From Solibacillus silvestris (GTDB lineage Bacteria; Bacillota; Bacilli; Bacillales_A; Planococcaceae), in NCBI GenBank assembly GCA_001586195.1, contig CP014609.1:1958001-2022000 (forward strand): a stretch of DNA of 64,000 nucleotides. Direction: 5' to 3'. The notes beneath the pieces are model-generated. The model had not been told where the DNA came from and did not search any database. It saw only the letters and a program-made list of their open reading frames with translations. Positions 16,716 through 25,562 of the stretch are shown here, in pieces (position 1 is the first letter of the stretch; the number at the start of each line of letters is the position of its first letter). The translations under genes and the position numbers were made by a program.

Positions 16716-18751
16716 ATGTGTGACACCTCCTTATAGAAATGACAGGCAACAGTATGACCTTCTGTAATTTCCATTAGTTCAGGTTTTTCTTTTTTACAAA
16801 GATCCATTGCAAAAGGACATCTCGTATGAAATTTACATCCGCTTGGAGGGTTTGATGGACTTGGAACTTCACCACTTAGGATAATTCGGTCTGGTTGAAT
16901 ATTAGGATTAGGAATTGGCACAGCGGAAATAAGTGCCTTTGAATATGGATGGAGCGGTTCTGTAAATAAAGTTTGTGAATCGGTCACTTCTACTATTTCT
17001 CCTAAATACATGACAGCTATTCTATCTGAAATATATTTGACTACCGTTAAATCATGAGAGATAAATAAATAAGATAACCCTAATTTCAACTGAAGATCTT
17101 TTAATAAATTTAAAATTTGGGCTTGAACAGAAACATCTAATGCGGACACTGCCTCATCACAAATCAGAAGCTCTGGTTCAGTTGCCAAAGCCCTTGCTAT
17201 ACCAATTCTTTGCCTTTGACCTCCTGAAAATTGATGAGGAAATTTATGCATATCATTTTTAGATAGCCCTACGATTTCAAGCAGCTCTCCTACCCGTTGA
17301 CGCTTTAAACTTCCTTTTGCTAGATTGTGCACTTCTAATGGTTCACCAATAATATCGAGAATTGTCATCCTCGGATTTAGAGAACTATAGGGATCTTGAA
17401 AAACAAATTGAACCCGCTTCCTTAGAACTTTTTTCTCTTTTCTATTAATATTTGATAATTGTTTTCCATCAAAACTTACTTCCCCATTCGTTGAGTCAAT
17501 AAGACCTGTAATTAATCTTCCAACAGTTGATTTACCACAGCCGGATTCACCTACAAGACCAAGAACTTCGCCTTTGTGAATATTCAGTGTTACACCATCC
17601 ACTGCCTTAACGTGTCCGATTGTTCTTGACAGTATTCCTTTTGTCATAGGAAAGTATTTTTTTAAGTCTGTTACTTCCATTAAATTCTTTTTACTGATTA
17701 AATGTTGATTGAGCTCAAAGACAGGCTCATTTTCTTCTGTAAAAATTGGTCCCTCCCAATTTCCTGTCAGGTTGGGATCTGCAATCCAACATTTGCTTTC
17801 TCGACCATTTGCTAATTCAAAAAGTGGTGGTTCCTCACTTATGCACTTATCAATAGCAAAAGGACACCTTGGATGAAAACGGCAACCAGCTGGAATTTCT
17901 ATTAAACTTGGAACATTTCCTTTTATCGTGAGCAATTTACGTTCTTTACTTGTATCAATTTTTGGAATACTTTTCATTAATGCTTCTGTATACGGGTGTT
18001 GAGGTTTATTAAACAAATCCTTCACATTCGACTGTTCTACAACCTGCCCCGCATAGACAACAACTACTTTATCCGCCATTTCCGCTACAACACCTAAATC
18101 ATGTGTAACAAGGATAATCGCTGTTCCAAACTGGGTTTGCAAATCTTTCAGTAATTGCAGAATCTGTGCCTGGACAGTCACATCAAGAGCTGTTGTAGGT
18201 TCATCTGCAATAATTAAACTAGGTCTGCATGCAAGTGCTATGGCAATCATTACTCTTTGTCTTTGACCACCCGATAATTGATGTGGATAGGCATTAATAC
18301 GGCTCTCAGGGTCCGGAAGTCCAACTAACCTTAATAATTCTAGTGCACGTTCCTGAAGTTCATTTTTACTAAGTGTTTCGTGAATTTTAATCGTTTCGGT
18401 AATCTGATCACCGATCGTGTATACAGGGTCTAAGCATGTCATCGGATCCTGAAAAATCATGGCAATTTCATTTCCTCGAATTTTTCGGATTTCCTCATTA
18501 CTAATATCTTTTAAATTTAAATTATTAAACAGGATTTTCCCGGAAGTGACTTCTCCATTACTGTCCAACAAACGTAAAATCGAGAGTGCTGATACGCTTT
18601 TACCAGAACCTGATTCACCTACAATCGCTACTGTTTCACCTTTAGAAATACTAAATGAAATACCATCAACAGCTTCAAGGTTACCTTTTCTGGTCTTAAA
18701 AACCGTCTTCATTTCCTCTACTTGGAGTAGTGTGTCATTTTTTCCAGTCAT
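16712..18751 (-). CDS. Fused DppD-DppF-type ABC ATPase
   Basis: A 679-residue protein holding two complete ABC ATPase domains that are separate proteins in classical Dpp/Opp systems. Domain one has GESGSGKS (45-52) and QLSGGQRQR. Domain two has GESGCGKS (401-408) and QFSGGQRQR. Each is followed by the oligopeptide-type cysteine tail (CRFHPRCPFA and CKFHTRCPFA), which can bind an iron-sulfur cluster in relatives. Start at ATG 18751 after AAAGGAGG. It powers the neighbouring importer. Confidence 0.94.
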   Translation of the reverse strand: MTGKNDTLLQVEEMKTVFKTRKGNLEAVDGISFSISKGETVAIVGESGSGKSVSALSILRLLDSNGEVTSGKILFNNLNLKDISNEEIRKIRGNEIAMIFQDPMTCLDPVYTIGDQITETIKIHETLSKNELQERALELLRLVGLPDPESRINAYPHQLSGGQRQRVMIAIALACRPSLIIADEPTTALDVTVQAQILQLLKDLQTQFGTAIILVTHDLGVVAEMADKVVVVYAGQVVEQSNVKDLFNKPQHPYTEALMKSIPKIDTSKERKLLTIKGNVPSLIEIPAGCRFHPRCPFAIDKCISEEPPLFELANGRESKCWIADPNLTGNWEGPIFTEENEPVFELNQHLISKKNLMEVTDLKKYFPMTKGILSRTIGHVKAVDGVTLNIHKGEVLGLVGESGCGKSTVGRLITGLIDSTNGEVSFDGKQLSNINRKEKKVLRKRVQFVFQDPYSSLNPRMTILDIIGEPLEVHNLAKGSLKRQRVGELLEIVGLSKNDMHKFPHQFSGGQRQRIGIARALATEPELLICDEAVSALDVSVQAQILNLLKDLQLKLGLSYLFISHDLTVVKYISDRIAVMYLGEIVEVTDSQTLFTEPLHPYSKALISAVPIPNPNIQPDRIILSGEVPSPSNPPSGCKFHTRCPFAMDLCKKEKPELMEITEGHTVACHFYKEVSHI

Positions 18752-18788
18752 TCGAATGCCTCCTTTCAAGTATATTAAACTACTTATA

Positions 18789-20336
18789 TTAATCTAATAT
18801 CAGGTTAGCAAATTGTTCTCTCAGCTTTATTTTCATGATTTTCCCAACACCATTTTTCGGAAGTTCATGAATGAATTCAATATGACGAGGTGTCTTATAT
18901 TTAGCTAAATTTTGTTGGCAGTATCCGATTAATTCACTTGCACTTACTTCTGCATCCGGCTTTTTCACAATACAAGCAACAATTTCTTCACTCATTTTTT
19001 CGGAAGGAACACCAATCACCGCAGCTTCCAAAACAGCTTCATGTTTAACTAGCAATTCCTCTAAATCTCTCGGATAAATATTAAATCCACCTCGAATAAT
19101 TAAATCCTTTTTACGATCTACAATGTACAGATAGCCTTCATCATCCACTTTTGCCATATCCCCTGTATGAAGCCATCCATTTTGTAGTGCCTTTTTTGTT
19201 TCTTCTTCATTTTTAAAATAACCAGGCGTTACATTATCGCCTTGTACTAATAATTCACCGACATCCCCAACTGGTACCTCATATCCACCTTCATCCACAA
19301 TTTTAATGTTTACACCTGGCATTGGTACTCCTACAGAACCTTCTTTAATCGGCATATCATTACGTTGTGTAGCTACTCCTGGCGATGCTTCAGAAAGTCC
19401 ATACGCATCTCGTACCTCAGCCCCAAATTTTTCTTTAAACTTATGACGTAAGCTAATCGCTAGTGCAGCAGCCCCCGATCCAACTGTTTCTAAACTAGAT
19501 AAGTCATATTTATAGGCATTCGGATGATAATACATCGCATGCACCATAGCCGGGACAGCAGCAAAGGATTTTACTTTAAATTTTTCAATAACCTTAAATA
19601 CCTCTTCGGCATCGAATTTATCAAAAATAACAACTGAGCTTCCTAGCAAAAACATACTGTTCATAATGCCAAAACCATAAATATGAGCTAGAGGAAGAAC
19701 ACCTAGAGTAGTACTTCTTATTTCGTCCTCCGCTCTAAGTTTTAATCCTGACATTGAATTTGAGTAAAGATTTTTATGCGTTAACATAACTCCCTTCGGT
19801 ATACCCGTAGTGCCGGATGTATACAGGATGACGGCTACATCTGATTCTTTTAACTCTAAAGGAGCATTTTCATAAATTGATATATTAGAAAGAGCCTTTT
19901 CCCATTCAATGATTTCGAACTCTTCTTGTATATCTTCCTCTCTTGGTTGATCAATGCAAATAATCTTGGGTTTAACAGATAAATCACTGGATGCATTTTT
20001 TAATTTTTGCAATAGAATAGATGATGTAATAATAACTTTTGCTTCAGAATTCTTTAAAATAAAGTTGATTTCATTTTCATGTAAAAGATACATAGCTGGT
20101 ACAATGATGCCACCAACTCCTAATACTCCTTGGTAAGAGAAAATAACTTCGGGACAATTTGGCATACAAATTAACACCCGATCTCCTTTTTCCACTCCCA
20201 GAGAATGGACAAGACTAGAAACTTTCTTACAAATAATTTCCGTTTCACTATTTGTATAAGTTTTATCATAGAAATACAGAAGGTTATACTCACCAAAATT
20301 CTCAATATTTCCACCCAATAATTCAGTTAGTAACAT
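18789..20336 (-). CDS. Acyl-CoA synthetase (AMP-binding, class I adenylate-forming)
   Basis: A 515-residue enzyme with the AMP-binding motif YTSGTTGIPKGV (about 172-183), the hinge DRKKDLIIRGGFNIYPRDLE and the C-terminal lysine in NGVGKIMKIK. It activates a carboxylic acid with ATP and CoA, the entry step for the beta-oxidation genes around it. Length and motifs fit medium- or long-chain ligases, but chain length cannot be read. A cre-like site lies 47-60 bases upstream, so it is likely repressed by CcpA on good carbon sources. Confidence 0.92.
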   Translation of the reverse strand: MLLTELLGGNIENFGEYNLLYFYDKTYTNSETEIICKKVSSLVHSLGVEKGDRVLICMPNCPEVIFSYQGVLGVGGIIVPAMYLLHENEINFILKNSEAKVIITSSILLQKLKNASSDLSVKPKIICIDQPREEDIQEEFEIIEWEKALSNISIYENAPLELKESDVAVILYTSGTTGIPKGVMLTHKNLYSNSMSGLKLRAEDEIRSTTLGVLPLAHIYGFGIMNSMFLLGSSVVIFDKFDAEEVFKVIEKFKVKSFAAVPAMVHAMYYHPNAYKYDLSSLETVGSGAAALAISLRHKFKEKFGAEVRDAYGLSEASPGVATQRNDMPIKEGSVGVPMPGVNIKIVDEGGYEVPVGDVGELLVQGDNVTPGYFKNEEETKKALQNGWLHTGDMAKVDDEGYLYIVDRKKDLIIRGGFNIYPRDLEELLVKHEAVLEAAVIGVPSEKMSEEIVACIVKKPDAEVSASELIGYCQQNLAKYKTPRHIEFIHELPKNGVGKIMKIKLREQFANLILD

Positions 20337-20382
20337 GTTACCCTCCTAACTTTTATTTACTATTTTCATAGTATTTTTCACA

Positions 20383-20396
20383 TTAAAGCGCTTACA
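20383..20396 (-). promoter_or_regulatory. CcpA cre-like site upstream of acyl-CoA synthetase
   Basis: On the minus strand it reads TGTAAGCGCTTTAA, one mismatch from the cre consensus TGWAARCGYTWNCW. It lies in the 81-base gap between the MFS and synthetase genes. Confidence 0.65.
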
Positions 20397-20417
20397 TTTT
20401 AAGGTCAATCTTTCCGA

Positions 20418-21632
20418 TTATGAGTTACTAGTATCTTTGTGTAGAGATATTTCAATTTTCTGTTGGGAAGTTATTAAAAATGCAATACCTAATAGAATTA
20501 CTGTTATAACAGCAGAAGTTATAAATGGAGCCGATACGAGATATATGAATACCCAGCCCCCCCAAAGAGGTCCAAGTATTCTCCCTAAACTATCCATTGA
20601 TTCTTGGAGGCCTAATGTAATACCACGCCCCATCTCAGTGCGTTTTGATAACATCGCTATAGTAGTCGGCCGAACCAATGATTGCCCAAAACCAGTAAAG
20701 ACACATCCTAAAATTGCTACCCATATTAATGGCGCAAAACTAATTAAACAATAGCCAATTGCCGTAAAGGATAAGCCAATTTTTGTAATCGTGTCTTCAT
20801 TCCATAATTCATAACATTTTTTTAGTAAAAAGAATTGTACCAAGACAGAAGTTCCAGCTTGTGCGCTAAAGGCCATACTTACAAAGATTGGGGTAGCTTC
20901 AAATTTTGCTATTAGATAATATCCAAGTAGACCGAAGAAACTCGAAGCTGCAATGGACAATCCAAGTATGATCATATAATGATTCCAATATCCGGTTTTC
21001 GTAACCATTGTAATGGATTTCCAAAAAGAAACTGTTTCATTATTTCTAGCAAACGTATTCTGAGTTTCTTTATTATCATTATTTATCGAATCTCGGATGT
21101 AAAAATGGGCAAAAGGTAGAGTTATTAATGCTAGAGATCCTGCAATAATAAAAGGTACTACGACTCCAAATGGAGAAAATAACCCTCCAATAGCTGGACC
21201 ACACAAAAAGCCAAGTCCATTCACTGCCCCCATTTTCGCGATGGTTTGATTTCTAAACTCTTTTCTAGTGTGATCAGCTACCATCGAAAAAGCTGCAGTT
21301 TGAGTACCAGATGATATTGCTGCACCAATTAATCGAACTAAAAGCAATTGCCAATAATTTTGAGCCAAAATTAGTAAAAGGAAAGCTACACCAAAGCCAA
21401 ATACGCCAATCATTAGAACGGGTTTTCTCCCTATTTTGTCAGCTAAACGACCCCATATCGGTGCAGTAATTAACTGGGAAACTGCCCAAATTATGATTAA
21501 CGATGACATTTGAACTGATGAAAGCCCCAAATCATCTGCTAAGAATGGTAATGTAGGAAGTACTATTCCATAACCTGTCATCGTTAAAAACATTATGAAT
21601 CCTAGTAGAAAGAACGCCTTCCTTTCCATCAT
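20418..21632 (-). CDS. MFS transporter
   Basis: A 404-residue protein with twelve predicted membrane helices. The first-loop MFS motif reads WGRLADKIGRKPVLMIG (about residues 61-77). It looks like the drug/metabolite efflux (DHA1) branch. Its place between the acyl-CoA dehydrogenase and synthetase genes suggests that it moves the same substrate or a product. A 320-base upstream gap contains two palindromic operator candidates and a GC-rich hairpin element, which would fall in its 5' leader. Confidence 0.9.
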   Translation of the reverse strand: MMERKAFFLLGFIMFLTMTGYGIVLPTLPFLADDLGLSSVQMSSLIIIWAVSQLITAPIWGRLADKIGRKPVLMIGVFGFGVAFLLLILAQNYWQLLLVRLIGAAISSGTQTAAFSMVADHTRKEFRNQTIAKMGAVNGLGFLCGPAIGGLFSPFGVVVPFIIAGSLALITLPFAHFYIRDSINNDNKETQNTFARNNETVSFWKSITMVTKTGYWNHYMIILGLSIAASSFFGLLGYYLIAKFEATPIFVSMAFSAQAGTSVLVQFFLLKKCYELWNEDTITKIGLSFTAIGYCLISFAPLIWVAILGCVFTGFGQSLVRPTTIAMLSKRTEMGRGITLGLQESMDSLGRILGPLWGGWVFIYLVSAPFITSAVITVILLGIAFLITSQQKIEISLHKDTSNS

Positions 21633-21653
21633 CTATATTCATCTTCTTTCAAT

Positions 21654-21790
21654 TTAATAGAAAAGCGGGGAACGCTCGCTTAGTCCTGACACAAGTTGGA
21701 GACTCTGACATGGAGGCGGTTTTGCCTCCATCTGAAGAGCCGAAGCGCATGGTGGTGCTGGCATTTACTATAATTTGAAAATATAGTAAA
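21654..21790 (-). other. GC-rich hairpin element in the MFS leader
   Basis: About 55 percent GC by my count in very AT-rich surroundings. It contains a hairpin with arms TGGAGGC (21711-21717) and GCCTCCA (21724-21730), and a perfect nine-base inverted repeat TTTACTATA/TATAGTAAA (21764-21772 and 21782-21790) at its edge. A 36-codon frame (21764 to 21654, minus) is open but has no ribosome binding site. It may be a dispersed repeat or a structured leader. I cannot tell which. Confidence 0.4.
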
Positions 21791-21872
21791 GATAATTGAT
21801 GTTCTACTCACACTAATTCGGATTAAATTTTGATTTGGCAAACTAACTATTCATCTAGAGCCACACTTATTG

Positions 21873-21917
21873 ACTAACCGGTTAGTATTACTACCGCATA
21901 GTAACTGACTAGTTAGT
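21873..21917. promoter_or_regulatory. Tandem TetR-type operators
   Basis: ACTAACCGGTTAGT (21873-21886) is a perfect 14-base palindrome. ACTGACTAGTTAGT (21904-21917) is a related copy matching its own reverse complement at 12 of 14 positions. Their centres are 31 bases apart, about three helical turns. They lie between the acyl-CoA dehydrogenase stop and the MFS gene, and probably bind the TetR protein of this locus (inference). Confidence 0.55.
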
Positions 21918-21952
21918 ATGTTAAAGAAATAAATGAGTAGAAGCTGCCTTAA

Positions 21953-23119
21953 TTAAAGTAACTCTCCAACTTTTGCATGACCTTTTAATAAATTTCTTGC
22001 AATCGTTCTGCGCTGAATTTCATCAGTTCCTTCGAAAATTCTGTATAATCTTAATTCTCTATACCAGCGTTCAATCGGTAATTCCTTTGTATATCCCATT
22101 CCACCATGGATCTGAAGAACACGATCGACCACTTGATTTGCCATAATTGCGCCATTTAGTTTTGCCATAGATGATTGATGACGTGGATCCATACCATTTT
22201 CAGCCATCCATGCAGCTCTAAATACGATCCATTTTGCTGCTTCAATTTCAACTGCTGAGTCTGCAATCATCCATTGGATTGCTTGACGTTCTGCTATAGG
22301 TTTACCAAAAGTAACTCGTGTTTTTGAATAGTCGATGGCCATTTGCAATAAGCGTTCTGCAGCACCGATTGCACCAGCAGGAATCATATACCTTCCTTGA
22401 CCTATCCACTGCATGCCTAAATTAAAACCTTGACCCAGTTCTCCTAAAATATTTTCTTCAGGAACACGAACGTTATCAAATACTAATGTTGCCGGTCCCC
22501 ATTCGCCCATTGTGTAAATATATTCCGACTTCCAACCCATTTCTTTATCTACAAGGAAACAAGTTACTCCGCCATTCGCGCCTTTTTCTTTATCTGTTAC
22601 TGCAAATACCATGGCAAAGTCTGCTTCATTTCCATTTGTAATAAATACTTTCTCACCATTTAACACCCAATGGTCGCCATCTTTAACCGCTCTCATTTGA
22701 ATACCTCTTGCATCTGATCCCGCATCAGGCTCGGTTAAAGCAAAGCAAGAACGTCTTTCACCATTAATGGTAGGGATTAAATATTTCTGTTTCTGTTCCT
22801 CGTTACCTAAATAAAGGATATTATCAGCAGAACCACCAAAGTTGAACGGTACAAAAGTTCTTCCTAATTCCATTGCAATTAACACTGACATAATTGGTCC
22901 TAAATTTGCTCCACCGTATTCCTCAGGCGTATTAATGCCCCAAAATCCAATTGCCTTTGCCTTTTCTCTTAATTCTTTTATTTTTTCATTAGAGATACCA
23001 GGTCTGCCTTCCCTTTCATTTTTTAATACTTCTTGTTCCAAAGGCTTCAGTTCTTTATTCACAAAATCTCTTACTGTTTTTTGAATCATCTTTTGTTCAT
23101 CATTTAGCGTAAAATCCAT
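21953..23119 (-). CDS. Acyl-CoA dehydrogenase
   Basis: A 388-residue flavoprotein with the family motifs CFALTEPDAGSDA (FAD and substrate region) and RQAIQWMIADSAVEIEAAKW, and the C-terminal catalytic segment YRIFEGTDEIQRRTIARN, where the conserved Glu is the base. It oxidises an acyl-CoA to the 2-enoyl-CoA, passing electrons to ETF. ATG at 23119 has AAGGAG eight bases upstream. It is the first enzyme gene of the catabolic locus, with a cre-like site about 125 bases upstream. Confidence 0.93.
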   Translation of the reverse strand: MDFTLNDEQKMIQKTVRDFVNKELKPLEQEVLKNEREGRPGISNEKIKELREKAKAIGFWGINTPEEYGGANLGPIMSVLIAMELGRTFVPFNFGGSADNILYLGNEEQKQKYLIPTINGERRSCFALTEPDAGSDARGIQMRAVKDGDHWVLNGEKVFITNGNEADFAMVFAVTDKEKGANGGVTCFLVDKEMGWKSEYIYTMGEWGPATLVFDNVRVPEENILGELGQGFNLGMQWIGQGRYMIPAGAIGAAERLLQMAIDYSKTRVTFGKPIAERQAIQWMIADSAVEIEAAKWIVFRAAWMAENGMDPRHQSSMAKLNGAIMANQVVDRVLQIHGGMGYTKELPIERWYRELRLYRIFEGTDEIQRRTIARNLLKGHAKVGELL

Positions 23120-23241
23120 TAATAACATCTCCTTGTAAATGAAATTATTTGAGTACGAAATTGTTAAATAATATTCACAATTTTATAGAATACTCAGTTA
23201 CAACACGTTATGAATCTAACAGTTTATATATGCGAGAAATT

Positions 23242-23255
23242 TTGAAGCGCTTTCA
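23242..23255 (-). promoter_or_regulatory. CcpA cre-like site upstream of acyl-CoA dehydrogenase
   Basis: The minus strand reads TGAAAGCGCTTCAA, with 13 of 14 positions matching the cre consensus. It sits about 125 bases before the acyl-CoA dehydrogenase start, which points to glucose repression. Confidence 0.65.
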
Positions 23256-23286
23256 TTTTATAAAATGAATGGTCTTTTAATAAAGA

Positions 23287-23322
23287 TAAAAAAACCCAAA
23301 AGAATGAAATCTTTCGGGTTTC
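23287..23322 (-). terminator. Terminator of the lipoprotein gene at 23394
   Basis: On the minus strand AAACCCGAAAG pairs imperfectly with CTTTTGGGTTT and runs into seven T. It separates the lipoprotein gene from the catabolic locus promoter. Confidence 0.75.
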
Positions 23323-23393
23323 TAAACAGCTTTCGTATCAAATTATTTTTGTTCGAAGGTTTGGAAATTTGTTCTTTAAATACGTGTAAATAT

Positions 23394-24164
23394 TTATTTA
23401 AACTTCACAATCCAAGGTAATGTATCTTCACCAAAATCCGTCATTGTGTATAAATAATTTCCTTTTTGCCACTTCGCCAATGTTCCAGTTTGCTCAGCAT
23501 CGACATGTAAAGAACCATAATCTTTTGGTATCGGAAGAATGTTCGTTTCTAAAAATTCGACTGTTTCCTTTGCTGTGTTCAAACTTTCCTCAGCCTTTTC
23601 CGTCAATGACCGGGCAATAATTGCCCAACGCCCTTCATTCCAGCTTGTAAATAGAGAGCCTGCCCCGCCATCCTTGTAGCCTTTAATTCCGTGCCCTAAA
23701 TCAACAGCTTGTCCACTATCGAAAATAGTTTGATCAATTTCTTTACTCGCCAATTCCTTTGAATCATATTTGGTAATTGTTAATTGACCTGTATACGTGC
23801 CGCTTTGCTTTATAGCGTTATCATTTATTGCCAGTTTAGATGGAGTTTCATAGAAATTAAATGTTATGACATTATTATTTGTCGTTGTAATCGCAGTTAA
23901 ATAGCTGTCCTTTGAAACAGGAAAGTCAGTTGGCATGTTGACATCCCAATTACTCGGAATAATACTTTGAAAATCTTCTGCCGTAGCAGTATTGCCTGCC
24001 GGTTGATTAGAAACTGTCTCCTCATTATTTGGAGAATTTGTTGTTTCTACTTCATTAGACTTTGTATCTGCTCCGGAATCCTGATTGGCTGTCGTGTTAT
24101 TATTCGTCTCGTTACACGCTGCTAGAAGAAGAAAGCTTAAGACAAATGGGACATATTTTTTCAA
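23394..24164 (-). CDS. Exported lipoprotein of unknown function
   Basis: A 256-residue protein with signal peptide and lipobox LLAAC. A low-complexity Asn/Thr/Glu linker follows (about residues 18-60), then a folded domain of roughly 190 residues ending in an FKxx-type strand (TLPWIVKFK). I recognise no family. It starts at TTG 24164 with GAGGAG seven bases upstream. An upstream extension of the frame has no site. Its linker composition suggests a wall-spanning tether. Confidence 0.7.
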   Translation of the reverse strand: MKKYVPFVLSFLLLAACNETNNNTTANQDSGADTKSNEVETTNSPNNEETVSNQPAGNTATAEDFQSIIPSNWDVNMPTDFPVSKDSYLTAITTTNNNVITFNFYETPSKLAINDNAIKQSGTYTGQLTITKYDSKELASKEIDQTIFDSGQAVDLGHGIKGYKDGGAGSLFTSWNEGRWAIIARSLTEKAEESLNTAKETVEFLETNILPIPKDYGSLHVDAEQTGTLAKWQKGNYLYTMTDFGEDTLPWIVKFK

Positions 24165-24257
24165 GATCTCACTCCTCAAGTTTGGCTTGTATAAATTATC
24201 ATACATGTTTCAAAATACATGTACAAATGATGGATAGCACTTCACTCGTACAAAAAA

Positions 24258-24284
24258 GCGCTGATTCTAATAAAAGAATCGCGC
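24258..24284. repeat. Dispersed hairpin repeat, copy 1
   Basis: GCGC-T-GATTCT, six-base loop, AGAATC-GCGC. The ten base pairs are interrupted by one bulged base. The minus strand runs into TTTTTT, so it can terminate the DUF2500 gene just upstream in transcription. Same stem and bulge as the copies at 24828, 26007, 40774 and 53249. Confidence 0.8.
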
Positions 24285-24312
24285 GGTTTTTATATCAACG
24301 AGCTTAGTTGGG

Positions 24313-24711
24313 TTATGTAAGCTTCGCTCTAGTGAAATCAATATATCTTGTTCCTTGGAAAGTTAACGTGCCGATATCCCCTTCTGCGAGCATACCATAT
24401 TCCTTGCCTGAAACATGAAACTCAGACCGGTCACCACTCTCAAATTCAAATGTTATAAAGTACTTTGTAGAGGTACTGTGCGAGTGGTGGTTATTATCAT
24501 GATGGTGATGATTATGTCTCGTTACACTTGTTCGTTTAACTTTTACTATGGCCGGAACAGTCAGGCGAGGTGAGTTTTCATTTTCCCTCCATTGTCTTAA
24601 ACCACTGAATATATTGCCAATTATTAAAATAACTATGATAATAAAAATAAGTGCTATAAATATTGGCCCGAAGTTGAATAACCAATCCCCACTTCCTGTC
24701 ATGTCATACAT
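24313..24711 (-). CDS. DUF2500 membrane protein with histidine-rich insert
   Basis: A 132-residue protein with one N-terminal transmembrane segment (about residues 15-35) and a soluble DUF2500 domain whose ending (FEFESGDRSEFHVSGKEYGMLAEGDIG) is typical of the family. A histidine-rich insert, HNHHHHDNNHHSHS at about 66-79, carries eight histidines in 13 residues and may bind metal; it is probably not part of the core fold. Function of the family is unknown. ATG with a G-rich site upstream. Confidence 0.82.
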   Translation of the reverse strand: MYDMTGSGDWLFNFGPIFIALIFIIIVILIIGNIFSGLRQWRENENSPRLTVPAIVKVKRTSVTRHNHHHHDNNHHSHSTSTKYFITFEFESGDRSEFHVSGKEYGMLAEGDIGTLTFQGTRYIDFTRAKLT

Positions 24712-24827
24712 GATATTCCCCCCTTCCTCTGATAACTAAATTATACGGATAAAATGGAAGAAAGTTTCAAAATGATGACATATATTTACCAAATAACTTC
24801 TATAGCCATATAATTATAAAAAAACGA

Positions 24828-24854
24828 GCGCTGATTCATTTTACAGAATCGCAC
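24828..24854. repeat. Dispersed hairpin repeat, copy 2
   Basis: GCGC-T-GATTC, loop, GAATC-GCAC. It lies 34 bases after the thpR stop on the minus strand and runs into a seven-T tract, so it is a likely terminator. Confidence 0.75.
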
Positions 24855-24887
24855 CCGCCTACTTATACAATATTAAAATGAAGATAA

Positions 24888-25454
24888 TCATACTAATGAA
24901 AACGTCGCAATTGGTTCATATTTCGGTGTGTTTTCAACATTCGATTTATAAAGGACGATTTCAGTGATTTGAAAAGATAAAGGCTTTGCTTTGAATGGGT
25001 TATGCGTGACTAAGTTGTCCACATTGAAATCTTCATTGCCTTCCCATTTTCGTGCCAATGTAATATGTGGATGATAAGGCCGTGTTTCTAGTGTAAACCC
25101 TTCATCTAGACAAGTTTGATGCACAATTTCCTGTAGTTTATACAAAGGGGCTGCTTCACTCACCGCTCCCCAAAATATACGAGGTGAACTTTGAGCCCCA
25201 AATACACCCAGGCCTTTAATGTCTAACATAAATGCTTTTTGATTTTGTATGGCGTTCCCAACTGATTTAATTACAGATGAAAGTTGCTGCGGATTTACAG
25301 CACCGAGAAAGGCAAGCGTTATATGATAATCATTTAAATCTACCCAACGCTTAAACTGGAATATTGGTTTACTTCGTGTGAGTTCCTCGTGAATAGTTTG
25401 TTTAATTCCATCCGGAATCCGAACCGCCCAAAAATAGTGCGCCACTCTCTCCAT
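24888..25454 (-). CDS. thpR: RNA 2',3'-cyclic phosphodiesterase (ThpR/LigT)
   Basis: A 188-residue 2H phosphoesterase. The two catalytic H-x-T/S motifs are visible as YHITLAFLG (about residue 45) and YHPHITLARK (about residue 128). Relatives open 2',3'-cyclic phosphates on RNA ends to 2'-phosphates. The size is typical of ThpR. ATG start with AGAGGTG seven bases upstream. It has its own spacers and a repeat hairpin as terminator, so it is probably monocistronic. Confidence 0.88.
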   Translation of the reverse strand: MERVAHYFWAVRIPDGIKQTIHEELTRSKPIFQFKRWVDLNDYHITLAFLGAVNPQQLSSVIKSVGNAIQNQKAFMLDIKGLGVFGAQSSPRIFWGAVSEAAPLYKLQEIVHQTCLDEGFTLETRPYHPHITLARKWEGNEDFNVDNLVTHNPFKAKPLSFQITEIVLYKSNVENTPKYEPIATFSLV

Positions 25455-25562
25455 ATTCTTTCACCTCTTTCTATAAAAGAATGGACATTATTATTAAAAC
25501 TAATACAAAAATATCTTATCGACCGTATTTCCCTTAGATTCCTTCTGAAAGGCATATTTTAA

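Noticed and set aside
16712-18751. Two separate ATPase genes
   Set aside because: No stop or start lies between the two Walker domains, and the linker reads as coding sequence.
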